Assembly: GCA_001725355.1 (NCBI GenBank) | Contig: MEGD01000021.1 | Span: 1 to 64,000, forward strand | Direction: 5' to 3' | Length of the DNA stretch: 64,000 bases | DNA from: Novosphingobium sp. SCN 66-18 | Lineage (GTDB): Bacteria; Pseudomonadota; Alphaproteobacteria; Sphingomonadales; Sphingomonadaceae | In this document: in pieces, positions 1 to 9,915 of the stretch | How positions within the stretch are numbered: position 1 is the first letter of the stretch | How the letters are laid out: each line of letters opens with the position of its first letter | The notes under the pieces: model-generated | Databases searched by the model: none | What the model was told of the DNA's origin: nothing | Seen by the model: only the letters and a program-made list of their open reading frames with translations | Made by a program: the position numbers and the translations under genes

Positions 1-538
1 AGTCGGCATCGCGCTGGAGGTATTCGGGCATCGCGTAGTCCGGGCCGAAGAAGCGGTCGTAGCTTTCGGGGTAGGTATAGCCCACGCTTTCGTCCGACAC
101 GTAGCGCAGCGCCTGGTGGTACTTCACCGCGAAGGCCACTTCCTCGCTGACATAGGGCGCGACGAGCTGCGCGCTCCAGTAGCCGTGATCCGCGCGGATC
201 AGGCAGCCGTTGGAAATGTCGTGCAGCAGGCAGGCGATCACGACCTTTTCGTCCTGCCCGTCATCGAGCGCGCGCTTGGCGCTGACCAGCAGGTGCCGCA
301 CGGTGATGTCGCCGAAGCGGCAGCGGAAGAAATCGAGCAGGTGCGGGCGTTCGGGCATCCGCGGCAGCGCGGGGTTGTCGCCCATCATGAACACCGTCTT
401 CGGGTTGAGCCGCTTGAGCAGCTCGGCCTCGTTGTCGACGAAGTCGGTGCCTTTCCAGCCCACCGGCGAGGGATAGATCATCCGTTCGCGCCCTTCCTGC
501 GGCCAGGGGCGGGGATCGGTGAAATCGGCATCGGCCAT
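1..538 (-). CDS. HD-domain protein, 3' end outside window
   Basis: The reading frame starts with ATG at 538 and is open to the window edge, giving 179 visible residues. A metal-dependent phosphohydrolase (HD) pattern is visible: H82, the H106-D107 pair in a CLLHDIS context, then H118 and H141 spaced as in HD folds. No signal peptide or membrane segment is seen. It faces away from the 2OG-oxygenase gene that starts 93 bp away. The substrate cannot be told from sequence; HD proteins include nucleotidases and cyclic-nucleotide phosphodiesterases, and some act on oxidised inositol or phosphonate substrates. The HD assignment is fairly safe and the specific role is unknown. Confidence 0.75.
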   Translation of the reverse strand, partial: MADADFTDPRPWPQEGRERMIYPSPVGWKGTDFVDNEAELLKRLNPKTVFMMGDNPALPRMPERPHLLDFFRCRFGDITVRHLLVSAKRALDDGQDEKVVIACLLHDISNGCLIRADHGYWSAQLVAPYVSEEVAFAVKYHQALRYVSDESVGYTYPESYDRFFGPDYAMPEYLQRDAD

Positions 539-631
539 CGCGGCAATCTCCTGCTGGAACTCGGGCGCCCGGTTCCTCTATGCTGGCCTCTAAGCTGGTT
601 CGCCACCCGTGGCGATGCCGAAGGACACGCG

Positions 632-1318
632 ATGCTGACGATCATTCCCCAGGTTTTGCCCCGTGACGAGGCGCTGGCGCTGGGCCGGGCGATCGCCGCG
701 GCCGACTGGGTGGACGGCAGCGTGACGAGCGGCCCGGCGGCGACGCTGGTCAAGCGCAACCGCCAGTTGCCCGAGGATGGCGAGGCGGCCAGAAGCGCGC
801 GCGGGCGCGTGCAGCAGGCGCTGGGGGCGTCCGCGCTGTTCCTGTCGGCGGCGCTGCCCAGGGCGATCTATCCGCCGCTGTTCAACCGCTATGGCCCTGG
901 CGAGCACTATGGCGATCATGTCGACAACGCGCTGCGGATCGATCCCGCGACCGGCGCACGGCTGCGCACCGACCTTTCGGCGACGCTGTTCCTGTCGGAG
1001 GACTACGATGGCGGCGAACTGACCATCGCCGGCGATTTCGGCCGCATGGCCTACAAGCTCGCCGCCGGCGACATGGTGCTCTACCCCGCGACCAGCCTGC
1101 ACCGGGTGAACGCGGTGACGCGCGGCGAGCGCATCTGCGCCTTCTTCTGGGTGGAATCGCTGGTGCGCGACGGCGCCGCGCGCGAGGTGCTGTTCGATCT
1201 CGACCAGACGATCCAGGCGCTCAACGCGCGGCACGGCGGGGGGGGGGGTGGCGGCGATCCGCAGTCGCTGCGGCTGACCAAGGTCTATCACAACCTGGTG
1301 CGCCGCTGGGCGGGGTAG
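632..1318 (+). CDS. PKHD-type Fe(II)/2-oxoglutarate hydroxylase (PiuC/YbiX family)
   Basis: This 228-residue protein matches the usual length of PiuC/YbiX hydroxylases. The iron ligands are visible as H96-x-D98 and H157, with R167 placed to bind 2-oxoglutarate. Such enzymes are Fe(II)-dependent oxygenases often linked to siderophore uptake, but no TonB receptor lies nearby. The ATG at 632 was chosen because the family starts at MLTIIPxVL; the frame is open further upstream but that part lacks family similarity and overlaps the divergent HD gene. An uninterrupted run of eleven G (1238-1248) encodes a poly-glycine stretch near the C-terminus and could be a slippage site or a sequencing problem. 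Confidence 0.9.
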   Translation: MLTIIPQVLPRDEALALGRAIAAADWVDGSVTSGPAATLVKRNRQLPEDGEAARSARGRVQQALGASALFLSAALPRAIYPPLFNRYGPGEHYGDHVDNALRIDPATGARLRTDLSATLFLSEDYDGGELTIAGDFGRMAYKLAAGDMVLYPATSLHRVNAVTRGERICAFFWVESLVRDGAAREVLFDLDQTIQALNARHGGGGGGGDPQSLRLTKVYHNLVRRWAG

Positions 1319-1344
1319 CGGACTGCCCTGAAATCCTCCGCACC

Positions 1345-1452
1345 CGTTCGTCCTGAGCCTGTCGAAGGACGCGCGATACGATTGATCCTGATACGGTTCG
1401 CCGCGCAAGGCCCGCACCGCGCGCGTCCTTCGACAGGCTCAGGACGAGCGGG
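1345..1452. repeat. Paired REP-like palindrome, family 1
   Basis: Two arms with the core CCTGAGCCTGTCGAAGGAC lie in opposite orientation at about 1345-1375 and 1421-1452, separated by about 45 bp. The same paired arrangement recurs at 4048-4140 and 6039-6146. It lies between two convergent genes. Such paired REP/BIME-like units are mobilised by RAYT-type transposases in other bacteria; no RAYT gene is seen here. Confidence 0.85.
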
Positions 1453-1515
1453 GTTTCGTATGCCGAAGTCCGCTATCGCATCGTGTCCGGCCAAGCCGGA
1501 ATTTGTCCATGCCGC

Positions 1516-2397
1516 CTACAGCCCCGCCTTGATCAGCCAGTCGTGGAACAGCCGCACGGGGCGCGATTGCAGCGCGCGGGGGCGGCAGACGAACCAGTAG
1601 CTGTAGGGGCTGTCCACCTCGATGTTGTAGAGCTGCGCGAGGCGCGGATCGTGCGACCGGTTGTAGTGGTCGTCGTGCATGATCGCGATGCCGAGGCCCT
1701 GCGCGGCGGCTTCGAGGATGAGCTGGCCCGAATCGAAGTGATCGACCGCCGCCGGCTCCAGCCGTTCGAGATGGAGCGCGCGCTTCCACGCCTCGAAGCT
1801 GGCGGGCAGATCGTTGTGGACCAGGAAGGTCTGCTTCGAAAGCTTGGCGATATCGGGCCGCTCGCCCAGCTCCGCCGCCAGTTCCTTCGAGGTGATGGCG
1901 TGGACGCGGTTGTGATCGAGCCGCACCGAATGGAGCGTGCCGTCCGGCCCTTCGCTCAGCACGATGGCCGCGTCGATGGTATCGCCCAGCTTGGTTTCGG
2001 CGGCGTGCGAGCTGTCGATGTCGATATGCAGCTGCGGGTGCAGCTTGCGCAATTCGCCCAGGCGCGGGAACAGGCGCTGGCTGCCGAACAGCGGCAGCAC
2101 GCCCAGCCGCAGGCGCATGACCTTGCCGGTATCGACCAGCCGGTCGATACGGTCGGTCATCTCGTCCATCAGCGGGGCGACCGCGTCGTAAAGCTGCTGG
2201 CCTTCCTCGGTCAGCTTGAGCATCTGGTGCTTGCGTTCGAACAGCGCCTTGCCGACGAAATCCTCCAGCGCGCCCAGCCGGCGCGAGAGGGCCGACGGGC
2301 TGAGCGCCAGTTCGGCGGCGGCGGTCTTGGCCGAACCGGCGCGCACGACGCGAATGAACGCTTCGAGCGAACGCAGCGGAGGCAGGCGGCGGATCAT
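1516..2397 (-). CDS. LysR-family transcriptional regulator
   Basis: This 293-residue protein has an N-terminal winged helix-turn-helix (about residues 8-65, with the motif AELALSPSALSRRLGALED) and a C-terminal substrate-binding-like domain, the standard LysR layout and length. The opening PPLRSLEAFIRVVRAGS is similar to the GcvA-like subgroup. It starts with ATG at 2397, about 150 bp downstream of corC on the same strand, so it may have its own promoter. No divergent partner gene is present, so the target and effector cannot be inferred. Confidence 0.9.
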   Translation of the reverse strand: MIRRLPPLRSLEAFIRVVRAGSAKTAAAELALSPSALSRRLGALEDFVGKALFERKHQMLKLTEEGQQLYDAVAPLMDEMTDRIDRLVDTGKVMRLRLGVLPLFGSQRLFPRLGELRKLHPQLHIDIDSSHAAETKLGDTIDAAIVLSEGPDGTLHSVRLDHNRVHAITSKELAAELGERPDIAKLSKQTFLVHNDLPASFEAWKRALHLERLEPAAVDHFDSGQLILEAAAQGLGIAIMHDDHYNRSHDPRLAQLYNIEVDSPYSYWFVCRPRALQSRPVRLFHDWLIKAGL

Positions 2398-2550
2398 CGG
2401 TATCTTCGTTCCCGGACTTCAGTTGCGTTGCATTCCGTGCGGGCCGGACGCGATCCGCATCCCCCCACAGTGTCATTCCCGGCGTGGCGGGGCAATCCGC
2501 CGCGTGGCGTATTCCCTTCCGGACAGGGGCCGGCCCGTGCCCGGCCCGAC

Positions 2551-3492
2551 CTAGTCCTCTTCCCCGTCCTCCCGCGCGCGCGGCGCGTGGAGCCGCAGGC
2601 GCGTGAGGCGGCGTTCGTCCCCGCCGGTCACCTCGATCCGCCAGCCGCTGCCGTGTTCCAGCACGCGCCCCACGGGCGGGACTTCCCCGGCGAGGACGAC
2701 CGCGAGGCCGCCCAGCGTATCGACGTCTTCCTCCACTTCGGCAAGCCGGGGATCGACGATTTCCGCTACGTCATCCAGCTCCGCGCGGGCATCGGCGTCC
2801 CAGGTATCGGGATCGAGCCGCTTGAGCAGTTCCTCCGGCGCATCGTCATGCTCGTCCTCGATCTCGCCGACGATCTCCTCGACCAGATCCTCGATCGTGA
2901 TGATCCCGTCCGTGCCCGAATATTCATCGATCACCACGGCCAGGTGCGTGCGGCTGGCGCGCATGTCGGCCAGCACGTCGAGCGCGCCGCGCGCCTGCGG
3001 CACGAACAGCGGCTGGCGCATCAGGCCGGCCCAGTCCTTGGGCGCGGGCTTGCCGGAAAGGGCGATGCCGGCGACGATCCCGAACACGTCCTTCACGTGG
3101 ACCATGCCCACGATCTCGTCGAGCGAATCGCCATAGACCGGCAGGCGGCTGTGGCCGTGCTCGGCAAAGGCGCCGACCAGTTCCTCGAACGTGGCGGAGG
3201 CGGGCACGGCGATGATCTGGCCGCGCGGAATGGCGACGTCATCGGCATCGTGTTCGCTGAAATGGAGCAGGTTCTTCAGCATCTGGCGTTCGAGAGCGAC
3301 GAGATCGCCGTCCGAACCGCCGGGCGAGCCATGTTCGCCCTCGTGCTCCTCGATCGCTTCCTCGATCTGCGCACGCAGCGACTGGTCGTGGTCCGGCCCC
3401 TTGAAGAAAGCCCTGATCGCGCGCCACAGCGCGCCGTTACTGTCCCCTTCGCCCGAGCGACTGTCGCCGCCGGACCCGTTGCCCTCGGGCAC
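2551..3492 (-). CDS. corC: CorC/HlyC-type CBS-domain protein
   Basis: This 313-residue cytosolic protein has an acidic N-terminal part, a CBS-domain pair (about residues 85-215, including HGHSRLPVYGDSLDEIVGMVHVKD) and a C-terminal CorC_HlyC domain (about 230-305, with DTLGGLAVVLAGEVP). CorC-type proteins take part in Mg/Co transport or resistance. The lack of the membrane DUF21 domain separates it from TlyC-like paralogues. The start codon is GTG. It lies 36 bp downstream of ybeY, and phoH-ybeY-corC is a conserved gene order in proteobacteria. Confidence 0.9.
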   Translation of the reverse strand: MPEGNGSGGDSRSGEGDSNGALWRAIRAFFKGPDHDQSLRAQIEEAIEEHEGEHGSPGGSDGDLVALERQMLKNLLHFSEHDADDVAIPRGQIIAVPASATFEELVGAFAEHGHSRLPVYGDSLDEIVGMVHVKDVFGIVAGIALSGKPAPKDWAGLMRQPLFVPQARGALDVLADMRASRTHLAVVIDEYSGTDGIITIEDLVEEIVGEIEDEHDDAPEELLKRLDPDTWDADARAELDDVAEIVDPRLAEVEEDVDTLGGLAVVLAGEVPPVGRVLEHGSGWRIEVTGGDERRLTRLRLHAPRAREDGEED

Positions 3493-3528
3493 TGGTCTGC
3501 ACTCCCCTGTTACGCGAACCGTTCGCTG

Positions 3529-4023
3529 TCAGCGGTCCGCATATGGGTCCGCGATACCCAGCATGGCAAGCGCCTTCCGTTCCAGATTCTCCATTTCCTC
3601 CGCCTCGCCGTCGCCCAGTTCGTGATCGTGGCCCGCCAGATGAAGCAGGCCGTGGATGACGAGGTGGGTGGCGTGGTGCTCCACCGGCACGCCCTTTTCC
3701 GCCGCTTCGCGCCGGCACACGCCATGCGCCAGGATCAGGTCGCCCAGCATTTCGGGCGCATCCGCGCTGGCCGCCAGCACTTCGGCGCGGGCCAGCATGG
3801 GGAACGACAGGACGTTGGTGGGCTTGTCCTTGGCGCGCCACTGCTTGTTGAGCGCATGGACCTCGTCGTCGTCCGCCAGGACCAGGCTGACGATCAGGTT
3901 GTCGCGCGCCAGCTCCGGCGCGGCCCGCGCGGCGGCCTCGGCCGCGCGGTTGGCCAGCGCTTCCCAGTCGGTTTCCTGCCCCCAGACCGGATCGATGTCG
4001 ATTTCGAGCGTGGGGGCGCTCAT
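3529..4023 (-). CDS. ybeY: Endoribonuclease YbeY
   Basis: This 164-residue protein carries the zinc motif H-x3-H-x4-GH-x-H (HGLLHLAGHDH) near its C-terminus, diagnostic of the YbeY/UPF0054 family that matures 16S rRNA 3' ends and takes part in ribosome quality control. The ATG at 4023 gives the family-typical beginning (SAPTLEIDIDP). The frame is open upstream to 4101, but that stretch translates the REP-like repeat and is unlikely to be coding. It sits between phoH and corC in the usual order. Confidence 0.93.
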   Translation of the reverse strand: MSAPTLEIDIDPVWGQETDWEALANRAAEAAARAAPELARDNLIVSLVLADDDEVHALNKQWRAKDKPTNVLSFPMLARAEVLAASADAPEMLGDLILAHGVCRREAAEKGVPVEHHATHLVIHGLLHLAGHDHELGDGEAEEMENLERKALAMLGIADPYADR

Positions 4024-4047
4024 GCGCCGTCCCCGGCGCGCCTTGTG

Positions 4048-4140
4048 CCGTTCGCCCTGAGCCTGTCGAAGGGCGCGTGCCGGGGGTCGTGCCGGATGCA
4101 AGGTTTTCGCGCGTCCTTCGACAGGCTCAGGACGAACGGG
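4048..4140. repeat. Paired REP-like palindrome, family 1
   Basis: Two oppositely oriented arms lie at about 4048-4077 (CCCTGAGCCTGTCGAAGGG variant) and 4109-4140. The unit separates phoH from ybeY within an otherwise conserved operon, so it may act as a processing or attenuation hairpin. The left arm carries a compensated change (GG to GGG side), which suggests each arm's own hairpin is maintained. Confidence 0.85.
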
Positions 4141-4165
4141 GTGGAGCGGGGGCGAAGAAGGGAAA

Positions 4166-5203
<1,038 letters not shown>

Positions 5204-5476
5204 GCGCTCCTTTCATGCGGGCCGCGACCGCGGCCGTGGAATCAAGATAGATCGCCGGGGGCGCGGCGCAAGCGGGACGGGGCGCTATCACACGGCTTTT
5301 GTCGGGGAAAACCCGGCGCTCGTCGCAGGGTGCTGAAACAAAGGGATTCCTTTCGCGTTGCTGACAGCAGGGTTCCGCACCGGTTCACCCGAATCGGACA
5401 ATAAGCGGTGCAGATGTCCGGCCCCGGTATCCTTCGCGGAAATCCCGGCCGGACCATCCGTTGAAGGAGACGAACG

Positions 5477-5968
5477 ATGCGCAAGATCATGATGGCCGCG
5501 CTGGCCGCCAGCGCCCTGGCTTCCGCCGTGGCCCCCACCGCCGCCAGCGCGCAGAGCGCGCGCGAACTGCATCACGATCGCCGCGAAATGCAGCGCGACC
5601 GCGCCGAGATCCGCCACGACATGCGCCGGGGCGATCACCGCGAGGCGCGCGAGGATCGCCGCGAGTACCGTGAAGACCGCCGCGAATACCGCGAGGACTG
5701 GCGCGATTATCGCCGCGCCCATGGCGACGTCTATCGCCGGGGCGGATACTATGGCCCGCGCGGCTATGCCTACCGCCCGGTGCGCGTGGGCTACCGCTTT
5801 GCCCCGCCCTATTACGCGCAGCGCTACTGGATCAACGATCCCTGGGCCTACCGCCTGACGCCGCCGCGCTACGGCTACCAGCGCTGGGTGCGTTACGGTA
5901 ACGACGTGGTGCTGATCGACACGCGCAGCGGCGTAACGTTACAGGTTATCGGCAGCTTCTTCCTGTAA
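5477..5968 (+). CDS. RcnB-family periplasmic protein
   Basis: This 163-residue protein has a clear signal peptide ending near ASA-QS at about residue 25. A strongly charged arginine/aspartate segment follows (about 30-80), with tandem REYREDR-type repeats, then a tyrosine-rich stretch. The C-terminal RcnB domain is visible in WxxYGNDVVLIDTRSGVTLQVIGSFFL. RcnB in Escherichia coli affects Ni/Co homeostasis, but most alphaproteobacterial members are uncharacterised. A strong Shine-Dalgarno (AAGGAG) precedes the ATG. It is transcribed alone, against the direction of its neighbours. Confidence 0.85.
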   Translation: MRKIMMAALAASALASAVAPTAASAQSARELHHDRREMQRDRAEIRHDMRRGDHREAREDRREYREDRREYREDWRDYRRAHGDVYRRGGYYGPRGYAYRPVRVGYRFAPPYYAQRYWINDPWAYRLTPPRYGYQRWVRYGNDVVLIDTRSGVTLQVIGSFFL

Positions 5969-6038
5969 GAAAACAGCGGGTTCCGGGGGTTTGTCCTGCA
6001 GAGGGCGGCCCCCGGAAGGCCATTGCGCCTACAAACCC

Positions 6039-6146
6039 CGCTCGTCCTGAGTCTGTCGAAGGACGCGCGCGGTGCTGGCCTCGCGCGGGAAGCCACCCCA
6101 AGGCCTGACCATATCGCGCGTCCTTCGACAGGCTCAGGACGAACGG
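6039..6146. repeat. Paired REP-like palindrome, family 1
   Basis: The arms at about 6039-6070 (CCTGAGTCTGTCGAAGGAC) and 6116-6146 (the inverse of the consensus) match the units at 1345 and 4048. The unit sits between the convergent ends of the RcnB-like gene and miaB. All three family 1 units found lie within the first 6.2 kb. Confidence 0.85.
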
Positions 6147-6168
6147 ATGTGGGTTTGAACCCCCGCGC

Positions 6169-7491
6169 TTACCCTACCGGCTGCCCCGCCAGCGAGTTCG
6201 GTCCCGCGTCGATCAGATCGACGTCCACCAGATCGCCGATCGCGGCGTCGCCGGTGAAGTGGACCGACTGAAGCCAGGGCGACTTGCCCAGCCATTGCCC
6301 CGGATGCTTGCCCCGGCGTTCGACCAGCACGGTGCAGCGCCGGCCCACGCTGGCCCGGTTGAACGCGAGCTGATCGCGGTTGAGCGCGGCCTGGAGGCGC
6401 TGGAGCCTCTCGTCCATCACGTCGGCCGGAACGGGGTTATCCATCGTCGCGGCCGGCGTGCCGGGGCGGGGGGAATACTTGAAGCTGAACGCCTGGGCAT
6501 AGCCCACCGCATCGACGATGCGCAGCGTGTCGGCGAATTCGGCCTCGGTCTCGCCGGGGAAGCCGACGATGAAATCGCCCGAAAGCGCGATGTCCGGCCG
6601 CGCCGCGCGCACGCGTTCGAGCAGGCGCAGGTAGCTTTCGGCACTGTGGCTGCGATTCATGGCCTTGAGCACGCGGTCGTTGCCCGATTGCACGGGCAGG
6701 TGCAGGAACGGCATCAGCTTGGCATTGGTGCCGTGCGCCTCGATCAGCGCCTCGTCCATGTCCGCCGGGTGGCTGGTGGTATAGCGGATGCGCGCCAGAT
6801 CGGGGATCGCGGCGAGTTCGGCGGCAAGGCCGGCCAGCCCGGTGGCGCGGCCTTTCGCGTCCTCGCCCGCCCAGGCGTTGACGTTCTGGCCCAACAGCGT
6901 GATTTCGCGCGCGCCGCCTTCGACCAGCAGCTTCGCTTCCTCCACCAGATCGGCGAAGGGGCGGCTGATTTCCGCGCCGCGCGTATAGGGCACCACGCAA
7001 TAGGTGCAGAACTTGTCGCAGCCTTCCTGCACTGTCAGGAACGCGCTGGGGCCGGAGCGGCGGCGCCGCGGCAGCGCGGCGAACTTGGCTTCGGCCGGCA
7101 TGTCGGTTTCGGTGGCGCGCTTGCCGGCGGCGGCTTCGGCGACCATCTCGGGCAGGCGGTGATAGGCCTGCGGGCCGACCACGACCCGGACCGAGGGCGC
7201 GCGCGCCATGATTTCCTCGCCCTCCGCCTGGGCGACGCAGCCCGCCACCGCGATCAGCGGCGAGGAACCGTCCTCGCGCCGCAGGCGGCCGATGTCCGAA
7301 TAGACCTTTTCCGTGGCCTTTTCGCGGATGTGGCAGGTGTTGAGCACGACGAGATCGGCATCGTCGCGCGCGTCGGCGGGCGTCATGCCCTGCGCGGCGA
7401 GCAGTTCGGCCATGCGTTCGCCGTCATAGACGTTCATCTGGCAGCCGAAGCTCTTGACGTGGAAGGTCCGGGGGGAAGTGGGGGAAGCCAT
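6169..7491 (-). CDS. miaB: tRNA-2-methylthio-N6-isopentenyladenosine synthase MiaB
   Basis: This 440-residue radical-SAM methylthiotransferase shows the UPF0004 domain with cysteines C17, C53 and C85. The SAM-cluster motif is C158-x3-C162-x2-C165 (CDKFCTYC), and a C-terminal TRAM domain follows. The enzyme thiomethylates i6A37 in tRNAs reading UNN codons. The [10 protein letters not shown] start and lack of RimO-like features favour MiaB. The gene lies 68 bp downstream of plsC on the minus strand and is probably co-transcribed with fur and plsC. Confidence 0.95.
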   Translation of the reverse strand: MASPTSPRTFHVKSFGCQMNVYDGERMAELLAAQGMTPADARDDADLVVLNTCHIREKATEKVYSDIGRLRREDGSSPLIAVAGCVAQAEGEEIMARAPSVRVVVGPQAYHRLPEMVAEAAAGKRATETDMPAEAKFAALPRRRRSGPSAFLTVQEGCDKFCTYCVVPYTRGAEISRPFADLVEEAKLLVEGGAREITLLGQNVNAWAGEDAKGRATGLAGLAAELAAIPDLARIRYTTSHPADMDEALIEAHGTNAKLMPFLHLPVQSGNDRVLKAMNRSHSAESYLRLLERVRAARPDIALSGDFIVGFPGETEAEFADTLRIVDAVGYAQAFSFKYSPRPGTPAATMDNPVPADVMDERLQRLQAALNRDQLAFNRASVGRRCTVLVERRGKHPGQWLGKSPWLQSVHFTGDAAIGDLVDVDLIDAGPNSLAGQPVG

Positions 7492-7559
7492 GACGCCGGC
7501 CGATACGGGAATTCGGGGCTTTTGGAAACTGTCCCCGAAAGCCGTTCCCTAAAAGCCGC

Positions 7560-8330
7560 TTAGCGCATCATGGCCGCGGCGATGCGGGCGCGCGCCTCGG
7601 CCGCGATGGTCTTGCGCGAGGCGGTTTCGGCCTCGGTCAGCACCGGCAGGAAATGCAGCGTGACCGTGATCGGCCGCCGCCGCGCGAGAATCTTCAGGAA
7701 ATTGTCGATGCCGTGTTCGTCGCCCACCCAGGCGATGGCGGCGCTTTCGGGGCCGTAATCGATCCACACGGGCTGGACCACGATGCCCGGCGGCACCGGA
7801 TCGATCGCCGAAAGCAGCGAGGACTTGAACGGCAGCATCCCCTTGCCATCGCTGGTGGTGCCTTCGGGAAAGATCGCCAGCGCGCCGGTATCGCTCAGTG
7901 CCGCGCGCACGTGCGCGACCTGCGCCTGCACGCTGGCGCGGTCGTGCCGGGCGACGAAGACGGTATCGTTCATGTCGCACAGCCACTTGAGCAGCCCGTG
8001 CCCGGCCAGCCCGCTGTGCGCGACGAAGGCGGTGCCGGTGGCGCCTGACAGGACCGGGATGTCGAGCCAGCTGACGTGGTTGGCGACGAGGAACGCGCCG
8101 CGCCGCGCCGGGGAGCCCGCCAGCCGTCGCCGCACCCCGGCGATCCGCGCGATTCCGCCCAGGAACCGGCGCGGCCAGGGATTGTCGCGCCGCCGCGCGA
8201 TGCGCCAGGCATAGTAGAGCGGCACGCAGGCGAGCAGAAGCGCCACCATGGCGAGCAGGCGCGCGAGGATGCGCAGACGGCCGCCCAGCGGAATGCCCGC
8301 CGGGTGCGGCAGTTCAAGCGTCGCGTTCAA
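7560..8330 (-). CDS. plsC: 1-acyl-sn-glycerol-3-phosphate acyltransferase
   Basis: This 256-residue protein has an N-terminal membrane segment (about residues 20-42). Its catalytic H-x4-D motif is H85-VSWL-D90, and the glycerolipid acyltransferase motif FPEGTT follows. It should acylate lysophosphatidate to phosphatidate at the inner membrane. The only start fitting the family length is TTG at 8330, inside the end of fur (17 bp overlap), which implies translational coupling. No strong ribosome-binding site is visible. Confidence 0.88.
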   Translation of the reverse strand: MNATLELPHPAGIPLGGRLRILARLLAMVALLLACVPLYYAWRIARRRDNPWPRRFLGGIARIAGVRRRLAGSPARRGAFLVANHVSWLDIPVLSGATGTAFVAHSGLAGHGLLKWLCDMNDTVFVARHDRASVQAQVAHVRAALSDTGALAIFPEGTTSDGKGMLPFKSSLLSAIDPVPPGIVVQPVWIDYGPESAAIAWVGDEHGIDNFLKILARRRPITVTLHFLPVLTEAETASRKTIAAEARARIAAAMMR

Positions 8331-8736
8331 GCCGCACGCCGTAAAGCTCCATGCGGTGATCGACCAGGCGATAGCCCAGCTTTTCGGCGATCTGCCGCTG
8401 GAGCGCTTCGAGTTCGGGATCGACGAATTCGATGACCTTGCCGGTCTCCACGTCGATCAGGTGATCGTGGTGCGCTTCGGGCGTGGCCTCGTAGCGCGCG
8501 CGCCCGTCGCCGAAATCGTGCCGGTCGAGAATGCCGGCCTCCTCGAACAGCCGCACGGTGCGATAGACCGTGGCGATCGAAATGCGCGGATCGATGGCGG
8601 CGGCGCGTTCGTGCAGTTTCTCGACGTCGGGGTGATCCTCGCTTTCCGACAGAACGCGCGCGATTACGCGCCGCTGGTCGGTGATGCGCAGGCCCCGTTC
8701 CGCGCAGAGAGCTTCGATGTCGATCGGTTGATGCAC
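8314..8736 (-). CDS. fur: Fur-family metalloregulator
   Basis: This 140-residue protein has a winged-helix DNA-binding half, followed by a metal-binding dimerisation half with HHDHL and the EFVDPELEALQ segment. It should repress iron-uptake genes using a divalent metal. The two C-x2-C pairs that hold structural zinc in many Fur proteins are absent; only one cysteine (C10) is present, which is common in alphaproteobacterial Fur. It overlaps plsC by 17 bp. A Fur or Mur role cannot be separated by sequence alone. Confidence 0.88.
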   Translation of the reverse strand: MHQPIDIEALCAERGLRITDQRRVIARVLSESEDHPDVEKLHERAAAIDPRISIATVYRTVRLFEEAGILDRHDFGDGRARYEATPEAHHDHLIDVETGKVIEFVDPELEALQRQIAEKLGYRLVDHRMELYGVRLERDA

Positions 8737-8757
8737 GTGTTACCCGGTCAAGAAAGC

Positions 8758-8792
8758 AATTGGCCCGCCGATCATAGACCGGCGGGCCAATT
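8758..8792 (-). terminator. Hairpin terminator after mucR
   Basis: A perfect 13-bp stem (8758-8770 pairing with 8780-8792, arms AATTGGCCCGCCG) has a 9-nt loop. On the minus strand it is followed by the T-rich GCTTTCTT. It lies 27 bp past the mucR stop and 21 bp before the fur start, so it should separate mucR from the fur-plsC-miaB unit. Confidence 0.75.
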
Positions 8793-8818
8793 CTTCAACC
8801 TGCGAAGACGCGGCGGGT

Positions 8819-9283
8819 TCAGGACGCCGCGGCCGCCTTGGCGCGGCCGCGCTTGGGCGCGGCGGGAGCCGGCGTGGCGGGCTTGCGGCCCAGGCCGATC
8901 TTCTTGGCCAGTTCGCGGCGCTTTTCGGCATAGGCCGGCGCGACCATGGGATAGTCGGCGGGCAGGTTCCAGCGCGCGCGGTACTGTTCCGGCGTCATGT
9001 TGTAGCGTGTGGCGAGGTGGCGCTTGAGCATCTTCAGCTTCTTGCCGTCTTCCAGGCACACGATGTGATCGTTCTTCACCGAGGCGCGGATCGAAACCGC
9101 CGGCTCGGGCGCGGGTTCGGGGGCGGGTTCGCCGGGATTCAGGCCCGCGAGCGCCGAATAGACGTTCGAGATCAGCGTGGGCAGATCGCCAACCGAGACA
9201 CTGTTGTTGCTGACGTGCGCGGCAACAATGTCCGATGTCAGCGTGATCAGCGTTTCACGCATGTCGTTTTCGATTTCGCTCAT
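8819..9283 (-). CDS. mucR: MucR/Ros-family zinc-finger transcriptional regulator
   Basis: This 154-residue protein carries the prokaryotic zinc-finger of the Ros/MucR family around CLEDGKKLKMLKRHLATRY, then the conserved YRARWNLPADYPMVAPAYAEKRRELAKKIGLG. The second cysteine of the finger is replaced by aspartate (C-x2-D), as in several MucR proteins. The C-terminus is a basic alanine/proline tail. The ATG at 9283 (MSEIENDMRETL) was preferred because the 33 upstream codons are AT-rich and not conserved. MucR proteins are global H-NS-like regulators and usually autoregulate. Confidence 0.9.
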   Translation of the reverse strand: MSEIENDMRETLITLTSDIVAAHVSNNSVSVGDLPTLISNVYSALAGLNPGEPAPEPAPEPAVSIRASVKNDHIVCLEDGKKLKMLKRHLATRYNMTPEQYRARWNLPADYPMVAPAYAEKRRELAKKIGLGRKPATPAPAAPKRGRAKAAAAS

Positions 9284-9444
9284 TTCTATGTCGACCTTCT
9301 GAGTTTTCTGGTTCTGCGTAATTTTATATGGTTGTCCCAAGGACCATATAGGATCAACGCCTATAGAACCATTCGCTTTCAAGACAACGCATTGTTACAC
9401 GAAAGGCCGCAGTGTGAATGATTTTTCATGCCGGCCGTATTGCC

Positions 9445-9915
9445 TCAGTCCAATACGAGTTCCTGACTGATCGCATCGAGCCGTTCGCCGCCCGGCGTCC
9501 GGTAATAGGCGCGCCGGATGCCCACCGGGGTAAATCCATGCGCGGTGTAGAGATGCATCGCGGGATTGCCATGCCGCATCTCGAGAAAGACGCGTTTGAT
9601 CCCGTTCGCGCGCGCTTCGTCGATGAACCGCGACAACAGGCGGTGGCCAAGTCCCCGTCGGCGGTATTCGGGCGCGATTGCGAAAAGCAGAAGTTCTTCT
9701 TCGTCCAGAATACTGCGGCCGAGGAAGAAGCCGGCGGTATCGTCGCCCGGTTCGACGGCGGAACCGCCGTCGGCTGCGATCAGGCCGTAGCGGCAGCGGC
9801 CCAGGAGTAGCGCGTCGGCCACCTGCCGGCGGTTCCAGGCTTCGCCATATTCGGGCGGGAACGCCCGCTCCATGACGCTGATGATCCGGTCGAGATCGTC
9901 TTCGGGCGCGATCAT
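9445..9915 (-). CDS. rimI: Ribosomal-protein-alanine N-acetyltransferase RimI-like
   Basis: This 156-residue GNAT protein has the acetyl-CoA loop RRRGLGHRLLSRFIDEARANG and the RimI-like YTAHGFTPVGIRRAYYR segment. RimI acetylates the N-terminus of ribosomal protein S18 in E. coli. Its start overlaps the tsaB stop by 4 bp (ATGA), which matches the common tsaB-rimI operon. A larger in-frame reading upstream is only a shadow of tsaB. Confidence 0.9.
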   Translation of the reverse strand: MIAPEDDLDRIISVMERAFPPEYGEAWNRRQVADALLLGRCRYGLIAADGGSAVEPGDDTAGFFLGRSILDEEELLLFAIAPEYRRRGLGHRLLSRFIDEARANGIKRVFLEMRHGNPAMHLYTAHGFTPVGIRRAYYRTPGGERLDAISQELVLD

